From a candidate division Zixibacteria bacterium RBG-1 (GTDB taxonomy: Bacteria > Zixibacteria > MSB-5A5 > DSPP01 > RBG-1): a stretch of DNA of 64,000 nt. The notes under the pieces are model-generated. The model did not search any database. It saw nothing but the letters and a program-made list of their open reading frames with translations, and had not been told where the DNA came from. Made by a program: the position numbers and the translations under genes. Of this stretch, positions 1-8,221 are shown in pieces (position 1 is the first letter of the stretch; every line of letters begins with the position of its first letter). Where the stretch lies: NCBI GenBank assembly GCA_000447245.1, contig AUYT01000001.1:600825-664824 (forward strand), given 5' to 3'.

Positions 1-981
1 GGATTATTCTGTAACGTCTCCCCCAAAAATGTAATCACTGCCGTAGATGTGGAGACCATTTATGAAATCCCTCTGCTCATTCACGAGGAAGGTTTAGACC
101 AGCTGGTGCTGGAGCATCTGAAAATCGGGAAGAACAATTTTCAATTAAGAGATTGGAAAGAGATAGTTCAGCGAATTAAATCCCCCCTGCATCAGGTAAA
201 TATCGGTATCTGTGGAAAATATACCAATCTTAAAGATGCCTATAAAAGTATCATCGAGGCTTTTGTCCATGCCGGCGCTGAGAATGATACTAAAGTTGAA
301 TTGCACTGGATTTCTTCAGAAGAAATTGAAAAAGATGGGCCCCAAAAATATCTGGCAGAAATGGATGGAGTGCTGATTCCGGGCGGATTTGGAGAAAGAG
401 GGATAGAGGGTAAAATTTCAGCAGTGCAGTATGCTATAGAAAAGAAAATACCCTTTTTCGGAATCTGTTTAGGAATGCAATGTGCTACGATCGCCTTTGC
501 TCGTAAATTTTGCGATCTGAGAGATGCCAATTCAGCTGAATTTTCAACATCCTCCACCAATCCGGTCATCGACCTAATGGAAGAACAGAAGAAAATAACC
601 CTCAAAGGGGCTAGCATGCGATTGGGGGCCTACACTTGCGTTTTAGAGAAAAATAGTTTGGCACATAAAGCTTACGGTCAGGAAAAAATTTCAGAAAGAC
701 ATCGTCACCGCTATGAATTCAATAATAAATACAAAGATGTTCTGACCAAAGCTGGATTCAAAATCACTGGTGTAAATCCAGACACTAACTTGGTAGAAAT
801 TATCGAGTATCCTAATCATCCCTGGTTTGTGGGAGTTCAGTTTCATCCGGAACTTAAATCCAAACCGACCAAAGCTCATCCACTTTTTCGAGAATTTGTA
901 AAAGCGGCTTTACAGCATAAAAATTTGAAACTCGACTCCCAGCTTATTTCCGAACCCGAAAAAGTAGCGGCCAAAAAGTAG
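1..981 (+). CDS. pyrG: CTP synthase, C-terminal part (5' truncated by window edge)
   Basis: CTP synthase makes CTP from UTP, ATP and glutamine in the cytosol. The frame is already open at base 1 and reads GLFCNVSPKNVITAVDVETI, a typical end of the synthetase domain, so the GTG at 49 is not a real start. The rest is the class I glutamine amidotransferase domain: oxyanion loop GGFGERG, nucleophile Cys in GICLGMQ (Cys codon 466-468), and the His/Glu pair in HPEL (codons 844-852). The conserved RHRHRYEFN and VGVQFHPELKSKP segments are present. It precedes kdsA, a pyrG-kdsA order seen in many diderms. The C-terminal tail ends in a short Lys-rich stretch. Identification is firm; only the N-terminal half is missing. 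Confidence 0.97.
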   Translation, partial: GLFCNVSPKNVITAVDVETIYEIPLLIHEEGLDQLVLEHLKIGKNNFQLRDWKEIVQRIKSPLHQVNIGICGKYTNLKDAYKSIIEAFVHAGAENDTKVELHWISSEEIEKDGPQKYLAEMDGVLIPGGFGERGIEGKISAVQYAIEKKIPFFGICLGMQCATIAFARKFCDLRDANSAEFSTSSTNPVIDLMEEQKKITLKGASMRLGAYTCVLEKNSLAHKAYGQEKISERHRHRYEFNNKYKDVLTKAGFKITGVNPDTNLVEIIEYPNHPWFVGVQFHPELKSKPTKAHPLFREFVKAALQHKNLKLDSQLISEPEKVAAKK

Positions 982-998
982 TTTGACCTCCCTGCCAG

Positions 999-1027
999 TT
1001 GGAATTTAATTAAAATTCTATTATACT
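999..1027 (+). promoter_or_regulatory. Candidate promoter of the kds operon
   Basis: TTGGAA (999-1004), a 17-base AT-rich spacer and TATACT (1022-1027) lie in the gap between pyrG and kdsA, giving a leader of about 70 bases. This is a match by eye to the sigma-70 consensus. Confidence 0.45.
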
Positions 1028-1102
1028 ATTTAAGATAAATTCAACTTTTTCGGGTAAAATTAGGTTAGCTTAACAAATAAGTAGAAGAAAGAAAGATTGG
1101 CG

Positions 1103-1933
1103 ATGCCTCAGGTAAAAGTCGGAAACATAAGCATCGGTGATAATGCACCTCTGGTTTTAATCTCCGGTCCCTGTGTGATTGAAACCGAAGATTTGGTTTT
1201 GAAGACCGCCGAGCAAATCAAAAAAATCACGGATAAATATAAAATCCCCTTCATTTTTAAGGCTTCTTGCATAAAAGCCAACCGCTGGAGAGAGACCAAT
1301 TATTTGGGTCCGGGACTAGAGAAGGGGCTTGAGATTCTGGCCAAAGTCAAAAAAAATTTAGGAGTTCCGGTTTTAACGGATGTCCATTCCGCCTCTGACC
1401 CACCCATTGTTGCAGAAGTCGTGGATGTGATTCAGATACCGGCTTTTTTATGCCGCCAGACAGATATAGCAGTCGCCGCAGGAAAAACCGGCAAGCCGAT
1501 CAATTTAAAAAAAGGGCAATTTATAGCCCCGGAAGATATGGGGGTTTTGGCCGGTAAAATCAAATCCACCGGCAATAATCAGATTATGCTGACTGAAAGA
1601 GGAGTGGTGTTTGGTTACAGCAATTTAGTGGTGGATATGCGCTCTCTGGTGAAAATGAGAGAATTGGGTTATCCGGTAGTTTTCGATGTTTCCCATTCCA
1701 TTCAAATGCCTACAGCCAATACTTCGGTCAAAAGAGGAGAACCGGAATATATTTTACCTTTAGCTCGAGCCGGAGTGGCTTGCGGCTGTGACGCTTTATT
1801 TATCGAAACCCACCCGGATGTGAAAAATGCCATGTCAGACAGAGACAGTATGTTACCTTTGGAAAATTTAGAGCCGCTTTTAAAACAGGTCACCCAAATT
1901 GACAGACTCTGTAAACCTTTTGTTTATGAATGA
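1103..1933 (+). CDS. kdsA: 3-deoxy-8-phosphooctulonate (Kdo-8-P) synthase
   Basis: Condenses phosphoenolpyruvate with arabinose 5-phosphate to Kdo-8-phosphate, the first committed step of Kdo synthesis for the LPS inner core. The 276-residue protein is full length for the DAHP/KDOPS aldolase family. Visible motifs are LISGPCVIE near the N terminus, FKASCIKANRWRETNYLGPG, LTDVH, QIPAFLCRQTDI, LKKGQF and FDVSHSIQMP, with FIETHPDVKNAMSD near the end. ATG at 1103 is preferred to the in-frame TTG at 1097; a purine-rich GAAAGAAAGA lies just upstream. The stop overlaps the kdsC start by four bases (ATGA), so kdsA, kdsC and kdsD are probably translated as one operon. Confidence 0.95.
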   Translation: MPQVKVGNISIGDNAPLVLISGPCVIETEDLVLKTAEQIKKITDKYKIPFIFKASCIKANRWRETNYLGPGLEKGLEILAKVKKNLGVPVLTDVHSASDPPIVAEVVDVIQIPAFLCRQTDIAVAAGKTGKPINLKKGQFIAPEDMGVLAGKIKSTGNNQIMLTERGVVFGYSNLVVDMRSLVKMRELGYPVVFDVSHSIQMPTANTSVKRGEPEYILPLARAGVACGCDALFIETHPDVKNAMSDRDSMLPLENLEPLLKQVTQIDRLCKPFVYE

Positions 1934-2442
1934 ACAAAAACTTTTTGAGCAAATTAAGGAAAATTAAATTGTTAGTTTTGGATGTGGATGGTGTTTTGAC
2001 AGACAATTCAGTGTATATTGGAAGTGACGGAAATGAATTTAAGGGCTTCAATATTCAGGACGGATTCGGTATTCACCTACTCCAACAGGAAGCTAAAGTA
2101 AAAGTAGCTTTGCTTTCAGGCAGGTATTCCAAAGCCACCGATATAAGAGCCAAAGAATTGGATATTGAAATGGTTTACAACGGTTATACCGATAAAGCCC
2201 AAGTTTTGGAAGAGATTAAGCTGAAAACTGCTTTAGATTGTTCCGAAATGGCTTATGTGGGGGATGACTTTGCAGATATTCCGGTCTTACGGAAGACCGG
2301 AGTGGCCATCGCGGTCAAGAATGCCAGGCCGGAAGTTAAGAAAGTCTGTCAGTATGTTACCGAAAATTCCGGCGGGAATGGGGCGGTCAGAGAAGTGATT
2401 GATTTAATTTTAAAAGCCAAGCATATAAAATTGGAGTATTAA
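1930..2442 (+). CDS. kdsC: Kdo-8-phosphate phosphatase (HAD family)
   Basis: Removes phosphate from Kdo-8-P to give free Kdo. The 170-residue cap-less HAD protein has the nucleophile motif LVLDVDGVLTD near residues 14-24, the motif II serine in ALLSGRYSKA, and the motif III/IV aspartates in YVGDDFADIPVL. This is the usual length for KdsC. It overlaps kdsA by four bases and ends one base before the ATG of kdsD, so coupling is tight. The neighbours separate it from other cap-less HAD phosphatases. Confidence 0.93.
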   Translation: MNKNFLSKLRKIKLLVLDVDGVLTDNSVYIGSDGNEFKGFNIQDGFGIHLLQQEAKVKVALLSGRYSKATDIRAKELDIEMVYNGYTDKAQVLEEIKLKTALDCSEMAYVGDDFADIPVLRKTGVAIAVKNARPEVKKVCQYVTENSGGNGAVREVIDLILKAKHIKLEY

Positions 2443-2443
2443 A

Positions 2444-3403
2444 ATGGTGTTAGAAAGAGCCAGAGAGGTAATCCGAAAAGAAGCCCAAGCCATAGCCGGT
2501 TTGGAGAAAAAAATAAATAAAGAGTTTGAAAGGGCAGTTGAAACCATTCTGAAATGTAAAGGCCGAGTCATAGTTACCGGAATGGGAAAATCGGGCATAG
2601 TGGCCCGAAAAATTGCAGCCACTCTAACCTCCACCGGAACTTCCGCTATCTTTTTACATCCGGCTGAAGGAATTCATGGAGATTTAGGTTTGGTTCGGCG
2701 AGATGATGTGGTCTTGGCCATTACCAAATCCGGTGAGACCGATGAAGTGTTTCAATTATTCCCTCTGTTTAAAAGATTGGGTGTGCCCATCATAACCTTT
2801 ACTGGTAATACCGCTTCCCAATTAGCTGACAAATCAGATGTGGTCATCGATGTCTCGGTAGAAGAAGAGGCCTGTGGTAATGATTTGATTCCCACTTCCT
2901 CCACCACGGCCGCTTTAGTTATGGGAGATGCTTTGGCAATTGCACTTTTAGAGGAAAGACATTTTTCGCCGGAAGATTTTGCTTTACTCCATCCGGGCGG
3001 AAACTTAGGACGTAAACTGCTTTTACGTGTAGCTGAGGTTATGCACACCGGTGACGAAATTCCTATGATCTCGGAAGATACCAATATAAAAGATGCAATA
3101 TTGGAGATGACTTCTAAAAGATTCGGGGTTACCTCGGTGGTTAACAAAAAAGGGGAGTTGATAGGGATTTTTACCGACGGAGATTTAAGGAGATTGATTG
3201 AGAAAACCGCCAACTTCTTTGACCTGAAAGCCAAAGAGGCCATGACCACCAATCCCAAAGTAATTTCGGAAAACGCCTTGGCGGCCCGGGCTTTGAATCT
3301 GATGGAGTTTTTCAACATCACCTGCTTAATCATTGTCAACGGAGAAAGAAAACCGATCGGGATTGTGCATCTGCATGATTTGTTAAAAGCCGGAGTAGTT
3401 TAG
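2444..3403 (+). CDS. kdsD: Arabinose-5-phosphate isomerase (SIS plus CBS pair)
   Basis: Interconverts ribulose 5-phosphate and arabinose 5-phosphate, supplying KdsA. The 319-residue protein has an N-terminal sugar isomerase (SIS) domain, seen as VTGMGKSGIVARKIAATLTS, the HPAEGIHGDLG segment and TKSGET, followed by two CBS domains from about residue 205 (VMHTGDEIPMIS and AMTTNPKVIS). This is full length for the KdsD/KpsF family. KdsD, KdsC and KdsA together cover three consecutive steps of the Kdo pathway; kdsB and waaA are not in the window. Confidence 0.95.
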   Translation: MVLERAREVIRKEAQAIAGLEKKINKEFERAVETILKCKGRVIVTGMGKSGIVARKIAATLTSTGTSAIFLHPAEGIHGDLGLVRRDDVVLAITKSGETDEVFQLFPLFKRLGVPIITFTGNTASQLADKSDVVIDVSVEEEACGNDLIPTSSTTAALVMGDALAIALLEERHFSPEDFALLHPGGNLGRKLLLRVAEVMHTGDEIPMISEDTNIKDAILEMTSKRFGVTSVVNKKGELIGIFTDGDLRRLIEKTANFFDLKAKEAMTTNPKVISENALAARALNLMEFFNITCLIIVNGERKPIGIVHLHDLLKAGVV

Positions 3404-3503
3404 CAGGTCTGGAATCTTAAATTGCCTCGAAAACCAAGCGGATATCTGGCTGAATAGATAACACACAATACAGCAACAGGCTCATTTCACAGGAGAGAAG
3501 ATT

Positions 3504-4460
3504 ATGATTAGAAGATTTCAAATTCAGAATAACACTCTGATTGAATCAGAATCCGAAGACAGCCCGGTTCAGGTTTTCATCAATCCTGATTCGGAAGAAA
3601 AAGATATCCTGCTCCGTACTTACGATATAGACCAGCATACCCTGACCTCTGCCTTGGACCCGGATGAGGTTTCCAGGGTGGAAATCAGCCCCGAGCAAAC
3701 TTTTCTGATTTACAAGCGTCCCAAGAATTATTCCAGCCAGGACAATTTTTTCTTCAATGTCACCTCGGTGGGGCTAATTCTTCTCAAAGAGAGATTGGTG
3801 ATGATTTCCTCAGAAGATATTCCCTTAATTGAAGCCGGGTTTAAGCATAGTCACGAAATCCATTCTACCTTAGATTTGATGCTCAACTTTTTACATGACA
3901 CCGTCTATCATTTTCTGGGACATCTTAAAGTCATAAAACAGGTGGCACGAGAATTGGAGCAGAAAATCACCGCTTCCATAGAGAATAAGCACCTTATCCA
4001 GATGTTCAATCTGAGTGAGAGTCTGGTCTACTATATTAATGCTATCAATTCGAATAGCGGGGTTCTGGGCAAGCTCCGCAATCATATCGAGAAAACCGGT
4101 TTTTCATCGGAAACCATTGAACACTTGGATGATATCATCATAGACAACAATCAATGCTATGAACAAGCCAAGACCTATTCCACTGTTTTCGCCGGGTTGA
4201 TGGATGCCAGAGGAAATCTGGTCAATAATAACATGAACGTTCTGCTGAGGAAGCTCACCATCATAAATGTGGTGTTTTTGCCCCTCAACCTGATTGCCGG
4301 TATCGGCGGTATGTCCGAATTCACAATGATGACCCGGGGTATAAATTGGCGGACATCTTATTTTTTGTTCCTGGCGGCCATGGTATTGATTGGTTGGCTG
4401 ACTGCATTTTTCCTAGGCAGAATGAATTTTGGTAGAAATATTGCACGAATGAAAAAATAG
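3504..4460 (+). CDS. CorA-family divalent metal transporter with a GMS signature
   Basis: Probably an inner-membrane magnesium or other divalent cation channel of the CorA type. The 318-residue protein has the usual layout: a soluble alpha/beta N-terminal domain, long helices with LRKLTIINVVFLPLNLIAGI entering TM1, a short periplasmic loop and TM2 near residues 284-303, then a basic C-terminal tail. The selectivity signature, normally YGMN, reads GGMS here (Gly269-Met-Ser271, codons 4308-4316). It has its own SD (GGAGAG) and about 100 bases separate it from kdsD. The family call is good; the transported ion is unknown because of the altered signature. Confidence 0.85.
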   Translation: MIRRFQIQNNTLIESESEDSPVQVFINPDSEEKDILLRTYDIDQHTLTSALDPDEVSRVEISPEQTFLIYKRPKNYSSQDNFFFNVTSVGLILLKERLVMISSEDIPLIEAGFKHSHEIHSTLDLMLNFLHDTVYHFLGHLKVIKQVARELEQKITASIENKHLIQMFNLSESLVYYINAINSNSGVLGKLRNHIEKTGFSSETIEHLDDIIIDNNQCYEQAKTYSTVFAGLMDARGNLVNNNMNVLLRKLTIINVVFLPLNLIAGIGGMSEFTMMTRGINWRTSYFLFLAAMVLIGWLTAFFLGRMNFGRNIARMKK

Positions 4461-4517
4461 AGATTTTGTAAATTTAGAGTTGAGAATTAAGTAGTCTCTA
4501 CTATATAAGAAAGAGAA

Positions 4518-5480
4518 ATGACACCTGTAAATTCACCCTCGCAAATATTATCCTTGCAACCACAGTCTTCAGCCAACCCTGAGGACAATTTCAAGAGAAT
4601 CAGAAAAAAACTAAAAAACGATCTGATTTTTCTGTTTCTCTCGGTTCTTATGTTTACCTTTCGAACCCTGCCCAGAGAAACCGCCTTTTTTTTAGCCAAA
4701 GTTTTGGCTAAGTTAGCATTTTGGGTATTGCCCAAGGAAAGAAAAAAGACCATTGAAAATCTGACCCTGGTTTTTGGAAAAGAAAAATCTGAAGCTGAAA
4801 TAAAAAAATTAGCGCAAGAAGTTTTCGTAAATTTAGCTTTAAGCGGAGTGGATGTGATACGATTAATAAAATATCAGGATAAGATAGCTCAAATGGTTGA
4901 GGTAGAAAATGAAGAGATTTTTGATGAGGCATATAGACAAGGGAAAGGGATAATGACTCTCACAGGACATGTGGGTTGTTTCGAATTGATGGGCCCTTAT
5001 TTTAATCAGAAAGGATATAAAACTGCTGTAATCGGCAGAGAACTTTATGATAAAAGATTGGATAAAATTTTGGTGGAAAACCGGGAAAAATCCGGGGTGC
5101 AGAATATCCCCAATTCTTCCAGCGTCAAAGAAATAATCAGAGTTTTAAAAGAGGGGAAAGTTCTGGGAGTTTTGATTGACCAGAATTCAAATAAAGTCAG
5201 GAATGTAAAAGTCAATTTTTTCGGAAAACCGGTAAATGCTCCGCTGGGACCGGCTCTGATTGCTCTAAAAACCGGCTCACCCATAGTACCTATGGCAATT
5301 GTGAGAAACTCGAAGCGTTCTTATCGTATCATTGTAGGTCAAAAGCTGGAACCTAAAGTAACCGAAGATAGAGAAAAAGAGGCGGTCAGATTGATTCAAG
5401 AATGCACTTTATTTTTAGAACAAATTATCAGAAAATATCCGGCTCAATGGGTCTGGATGCATAATAGATGGGGTGATTAG
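4518..5480 (+). CDS. Kdo2-lipid A acyltransferase family protein (LpxL/HtrB-like)
   Basis: Likely adds a secondary acyl chain to lipid A at the inner membrane. The 320-residue protein has a hydrophobic segment at about residues 36-72 and the HX4E catalytic motif as GHVGCFE (His151, Glu156), followed by LIDQN and the NAPLGPALIALKTGSPIVP core typical of the LPLAT/HtrB family. It ends with YPAQWVWMHNRWG, also typical. SD is AAGAAAGAGA before the ATG. Its place between Kdo synthesis genes and lptC supports a role in LPS. Which acyl position it modifies cannot be told, so lpxL is not asserted. Confidence 0.88.
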   Translation: MTPVNSPSQILSLQPQSSANPEDNFKRIRKKLKNDLIFLFLSVLMFTFRTLPRETAFFLAKVLAKLAFWVLPKERKKTIENLTLVFGKEKSEAEIKKLAQEVFVNLALSGVDVIRLIKYQDKIAQMVEVENEEIFDEAYRQGKGIMTLTGHVGCFELMGPYFNQKGYKTAVIGRELYDKRLDKILVENREKSGVQNIPNSSSVKEIIRVLKEGKVLGVLIDQNSNKVRNVKVNFFGKPVNAPLGPALIALKTGSPIVPMAIVRNSKRSYRIIVGQKLEPKVTEDREKEAVRLIQECTLFLEQIIRKYPAQWVWMHNRWGD

Positions 5481-5484
5481 TCAG

Positions 5485-6036
5485 ATGAAAATAATTATAG
5501 CAAGAATCTTAATCTTTTTGTCAGTGCTACTTCTAAGTTGCAGCATTGAAGAAACTAAGCCACCTCAAGTAACCTCGCAGGATACACCGGACCAGATTCT
5601 GGAGAATTCTACTATTGTTCTTACCGTAGGTGGAATCAAATCTACCGTTATTAAAGCCAATTACTTGATAAAATATGAGAAAAAGGATGTAACTTTAGCC
5701 AGAGTTATTCAGACAGACTTTTTCGATAAAGAGGGAAAGCATACTTCGGTTCTGAGGGCTGATTCCGGCTTCATTCACGAGCAAAGACAGGATATGGAGG
5801 TCCAGGGGAATGTGCTGGTAGTCACCGATGATGGCTTGAAGTTAGAAACCACCAGTTTAAGGTGGGATCCCAAAATCAACAAAATTGTCACGGATGCTTT
5901 TGTAAAAATCACCAAAAAGAATGATATTATAACCGGCTATGGTCTGGAGACCGATTCGGAGCTGAAAAATATTAAAGTCAAAAAGAACGTTAAAGGGAAG
6001 TTAGAAGAGCTTTCTGAAGAAATGACTACGCCATAG
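5485..6036 (+). CDS. lptC: LptC-like LPS export protein (lipoprotein-type signal)
   Basis: LptC is the membrane-anchored periplasmic part of the Lpt machine that passes LPS from LptBFG to LptA. The 183-residue product starts with a hydrophobic stretch ending in LLLSC, which looks like a lipobox, rather than the usual uncleaved TM anchor. The remainder is beta-rich with the LptC-type pattern VLRADSGFIHEQRQDMEVQG and LRWDPKINKIVTDAFVKITK. ATG 5485 was chosen over the in-frame GTG at 5473, which overlaps the previous gene. The stop codon lies inside a repeat unit (CTACGCCATAG), so the last residues TTP are repeat-encoded. lptB follows, but the usual intervening lptA is absent. Confidence 0.85.
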   Translation: MKIIIARILIFLSVLLLSCSIEETKPPQVTSQDTPDQILENSTIVLTVGGIKSTVIKANYLIKYEKKDVTLARVIQTDFFDKEGKHTSVLRADSGFIHEQRQDMEVQGNVLVVTDDGLKLETTSLRWDPKINKIVTDAFVKITKKNDIITGYGLETDSELKNIKVKKNVKGKLEELSEEMTTP

Positions 6037-6141
6037 TGTCTCTATAGTTACACTATCCCGTAGGGGCGGGATGCTGTCCCTGAACGGGATCTTGTAAGGG
6101 TAACCGTAAGCGTAACTAACAGCTACGCCATGGTGTAACCA
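6025..6141 (+). repeat. Composite intergenic repeat between lptC and lptB
   Basis: The segment starts with CTACGCCATAGTGT and ends with CTACGCCATGGTGTAACC, an imperfect direct repeat. Between them is a GC-rich palindromic piece (about 6055-6104, GGGATGCTGTCCC and CGGGATCTTGTAAGGGTAACC) that closely matches the core of the 132-bp elements at 24998 and 26115. An inverted GGTTACACCATG-CGTAG unit is also found at 11944. No ORF is present. It takes the place where lptA usually lies. Confidence 0.7.
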
Positions 6142-6152
6142 AAAGAAGGATA

Positions 6153-6884
6153 ATGCAAAATTCGGTTCTAAAAACTCAAGAGCTGGTTAAAATCTACAAA
6201 AGAAGAAGAGTAGTGAATGGGCTGTCTTTAGAAGTCCAGCCAGGAGAGGTGGTGGGCTTATTGGGTCCGAACGGGGCCGGGAAGACCACTACTTTTTATA
6301 TGATTACCGGGTTTATCAAACCCAATACCGGCAAAATTTTTATCGGCGAGGAAGAAATCACCGATTTGCCTATGTATAAAAGAGCCCGCAAAGGGATCGG
6401 CTATCTTGCTCAGGAGCCCTCGATTTTCAGGAAATTGACAGTGGAAGAAAATATTATGGCGATTCTGGAAATGCAGGATTTGGATAAAAAACAAAGACAA
6501 GAAAAATTAGAAATCCTTTTGAATGAGCTGGATATTGCCCATTTGAGGAAAAGTAAGGCCTATAATCTTTCCGGCGGGGAAAGAAGAAGGGTGGAGATTA
6601 CCCGTGCCTTAGTCTCGGAGCCGAAGTTTATGCTTCTGGATGAGCCGTTTGCCGGGATTGACCCGATTACGATTGAGGATATTCAGAAGATTATAGAGCG
6701 GCTGAAGCAAAAGGGTCTGGGGGTTTTGGTGACGGACCACAACGTGCGGGACACTTTGTCGATTACGGATAGGGCTTATATTATTTATGAAGGGGAGATT
6801 CTGAAAGCCGGGACTTCCAAGTATTTGGCTAATGATGAAGAAGCCAGAAGGATTTATCTGGGGGAGAAGTTTAAGTTGGATTAA
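6153..6884 (+). CDS. lptB: LPS export ABC transporter ATP-binding protein
   Basis: The ATPase that powers LPS extraction by LptBFGC. The 243-residue protein is a complete ABC NBD: Walker A GPNGAGKTT, Q-loop LAQEPSIFRKLT, signature LSGGERRRVEI, Walker B FMLLDEPFAGIDP, and switch His in VTDHNVRDTL. The DHNVRDTLSITDRAYIIYEG stretch is typical of LptB rather than of amino acid ABC ATPases. SD is AGAAGGA. The partners lptF and lptG are not in the window. In proteobacteria rpoN normally follows directly; here an AT-rich gene lies between. Confidence 0.95.
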   Translation: MQNSVLKTQELVKIYKRRRVVNGLSLEVQPGEVVGLLGPNGAGKTTTFYMITGFIKPNTGKIFIGEEEITDLPMYKRARKGIGYLAQEPSIFRKLTVEENIMAILEMQDLDKKQRQEKLEILLNELDIAHLRKSKAYNLSGGERRRVEITRALVSEPKFMLLDEPFAGIDPITIEDIQKIIERLKQKGLGVLVTDHNVRDTLSITDRAYIIYEGEILKAGTSKYLANDEEARRIYLGEKFKLD

Positions 6885-7033
6885 GAAATTTAACATATGT
6901 CTAGTAAATATTAGTATATAAAACTGAGATCAACATATCTAATTTAGAATAACCCCTTTAGAAAGAACACTAAAAGTTCAGATATCATTTGCTGATTGAC
7001 TTGAACCCGACTTCCACATAATTAAGAATATTT

Positions 7034-7876
7034 ATGAATGAAAAGCCATTTGCGAAACTAACAATTGGGCGAGGAATGAAAGTTCCCAGGAATCCATTTG
7101 AGAGTCATTATCATTTTTTTAAGAATGGCCTAAAAATTCTTACAAATTTAAATAAAATTCTACCACAATCAGTTGAGGACTATCGAAAATCATTTACAGA
7201 TAAAATGAAAGAAAAAATAAAAAAATTGGATAAAGAGGGGAAAAGAGAATTAAAGAAATTTTATAATTATATTGAAAAAACTAGAACTGGTAATAAACAA
7301 TTTAGAAAGCGTTCAGTAATTATTAAACATGAGACAGTTAATAAGTTATTAAGGGAACAACTTGATATGTCTATGTTTTCCAGTAGATTCAATATGTTTA
7401 TTAGAGAAATGAGTTTGGTTTATTTGATCGCGGAATTTGAACAGTTTTTGGGAAGATCACTTGCTTTAATTTTCGACAGACAACCAGATATTATCAAATC
7501 TTCTAAAAAACAAATTTCCTATGAAGAACTCTTTGATTACAAAAATTTCGAAGAAGTTAAAGAAAAGATAATAGAAAAAGAGGTCAACTCTTTAACTTCT
7601 CAAGATATAGATGACGTCAATAAATATCTTAATGAACGTTTTAAATTAGATTTGACTCAACATGAAAATTGGAAAAAATTTAAAGAGTGTTTTTATAGAC
7701 GAAATATTGTAATACATAATAGTTGCTATCCTGATGAAACTTATAGAAAAAAAACTGGTTATAAAGGTAAACATGATAGATTATCTATTACAAAGCCTTA
7801 TTTATCCAGATGTATAAAATTATTTGAAATGTATAGTGAGATTATAAGAGATGTTTTTACAAAAAAATTTATATAA
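7034..7876 (+). CDS. HEPN-like protein, AT-rich, function unknown
   Basis: I do not recognise a named family. The 280-residue protein is highly charged, mostly helical in appearance, with no signal peptide or membrane segment. Near the C terminus is RRNIVIHNSC, which fits the HEPN ribonuclease/nucleotidyl-transfer-associated motif R-x4-H (Arg223, His228; codons 7700-7717), and an upstream helix YLIAEFEQFLGRSL fits HEPN-fold proteins of the RiboL-PSP or MAE_28990 type. The DNA is visibly richer in A and T than its neighbours, with many AAA/AAT codons and no clear SD, suggesting recent acquisition. It sits alone between lptB and rpoN, with no antitoxin or nucleotidyltransferase partner. A toxin or defence role is possible but unproven. 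Confidence 0.6.
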   Translation: MNEKPFAKLTIGRGMKVPRNPFESHYHFFKNGLKILTNLNKILPQSVEDYRKSFTDKMKEKIKKLDKEGKRELKKFYNYIEKTRTGNKQFRKRSVIIKHETVNKLLREQLDMSMFSSRFNMFIREMSLVYLIAEFEQFLGRSLALIFDRQPDIIKSSKKQISYEELFDYKNFEEVKEKIIEKEVNSLTSQDIDDVNKYLNERFKLDLTQHENWKKFKECFYRRNIVIHNSCYPDETYRKKTGYKGKHDRLSITKPYLSRCIKLFEMYSEIIRDVFTKKFI

Positions 7877-8097
7877 AAATCATTTTTGGTACTATTTCTA
7901 GCTCTCATTTTAGTTCCAGTGTGTGTACTATAATCCATTGTGTTATAGATAGTTAAATTTGAATCCACTCTTTTGAAACTTCAATATTAATATACCTCTA
8001 TTTCTATAACCACAACTAAATCAACCCCTTAGCCCTACCGATAATAGTAATGTGGGTGATGCCCTACCATCTTATGGGTGGGTGAAATTTTCCTATG

Positions 8098-8131
8098 GTC
8101 AACAATAGTCAATAACGATAGTATTGTTGAC
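8098..8131. repeat. Hairpin repeat, GTCAACAATA/TATTGTTGAC
   Basis: Perfect 10-base arms (8098-8107 and 8122-8131) with a 14-base loop, followed by TATGGTTGAGTAT. A sister structure with 13-base arms and the same TATGGTTGACTAT tail lies at 30119-30156 upstream of the tandem dockerin genes. Confidence 0.7.
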
Positions 8132-8171
8132 TATGGTTGAGTATGATATTATTTTTGACCATCTTTGACTA

Positions 8172-8199
8172 TTGCTTACAGCACATTTTGTCGTATATT
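8172..8199 (+). promoter_or_regulatory. Candidate rpoN promoter
   Basis: TTGCTT (8172-8177), 16-base spacer, TATATT (8194-8199), about 15 bases before the rpoN start region. The -35 match is weak. Confidence 0.35.
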
Positions 8200-8221
8200 A
8201 TAATGAGGGAAGGGTGAAAAT

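Larger units (their letters stand above)
7877..8221. other. Non-coding gap upstream of rpoN
   Basis: A 345-base gap with no credible ORF. It contains CCCTACCATCTTATGGG-like sequence near 8060-8082, a TTGACTAT-rich hairpin repeat at 8098-8131, a further TTTGACCAT/TTTGACTATTG stretch to about 8174, and a possible rpoN promoter. Confidence 0.6.
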
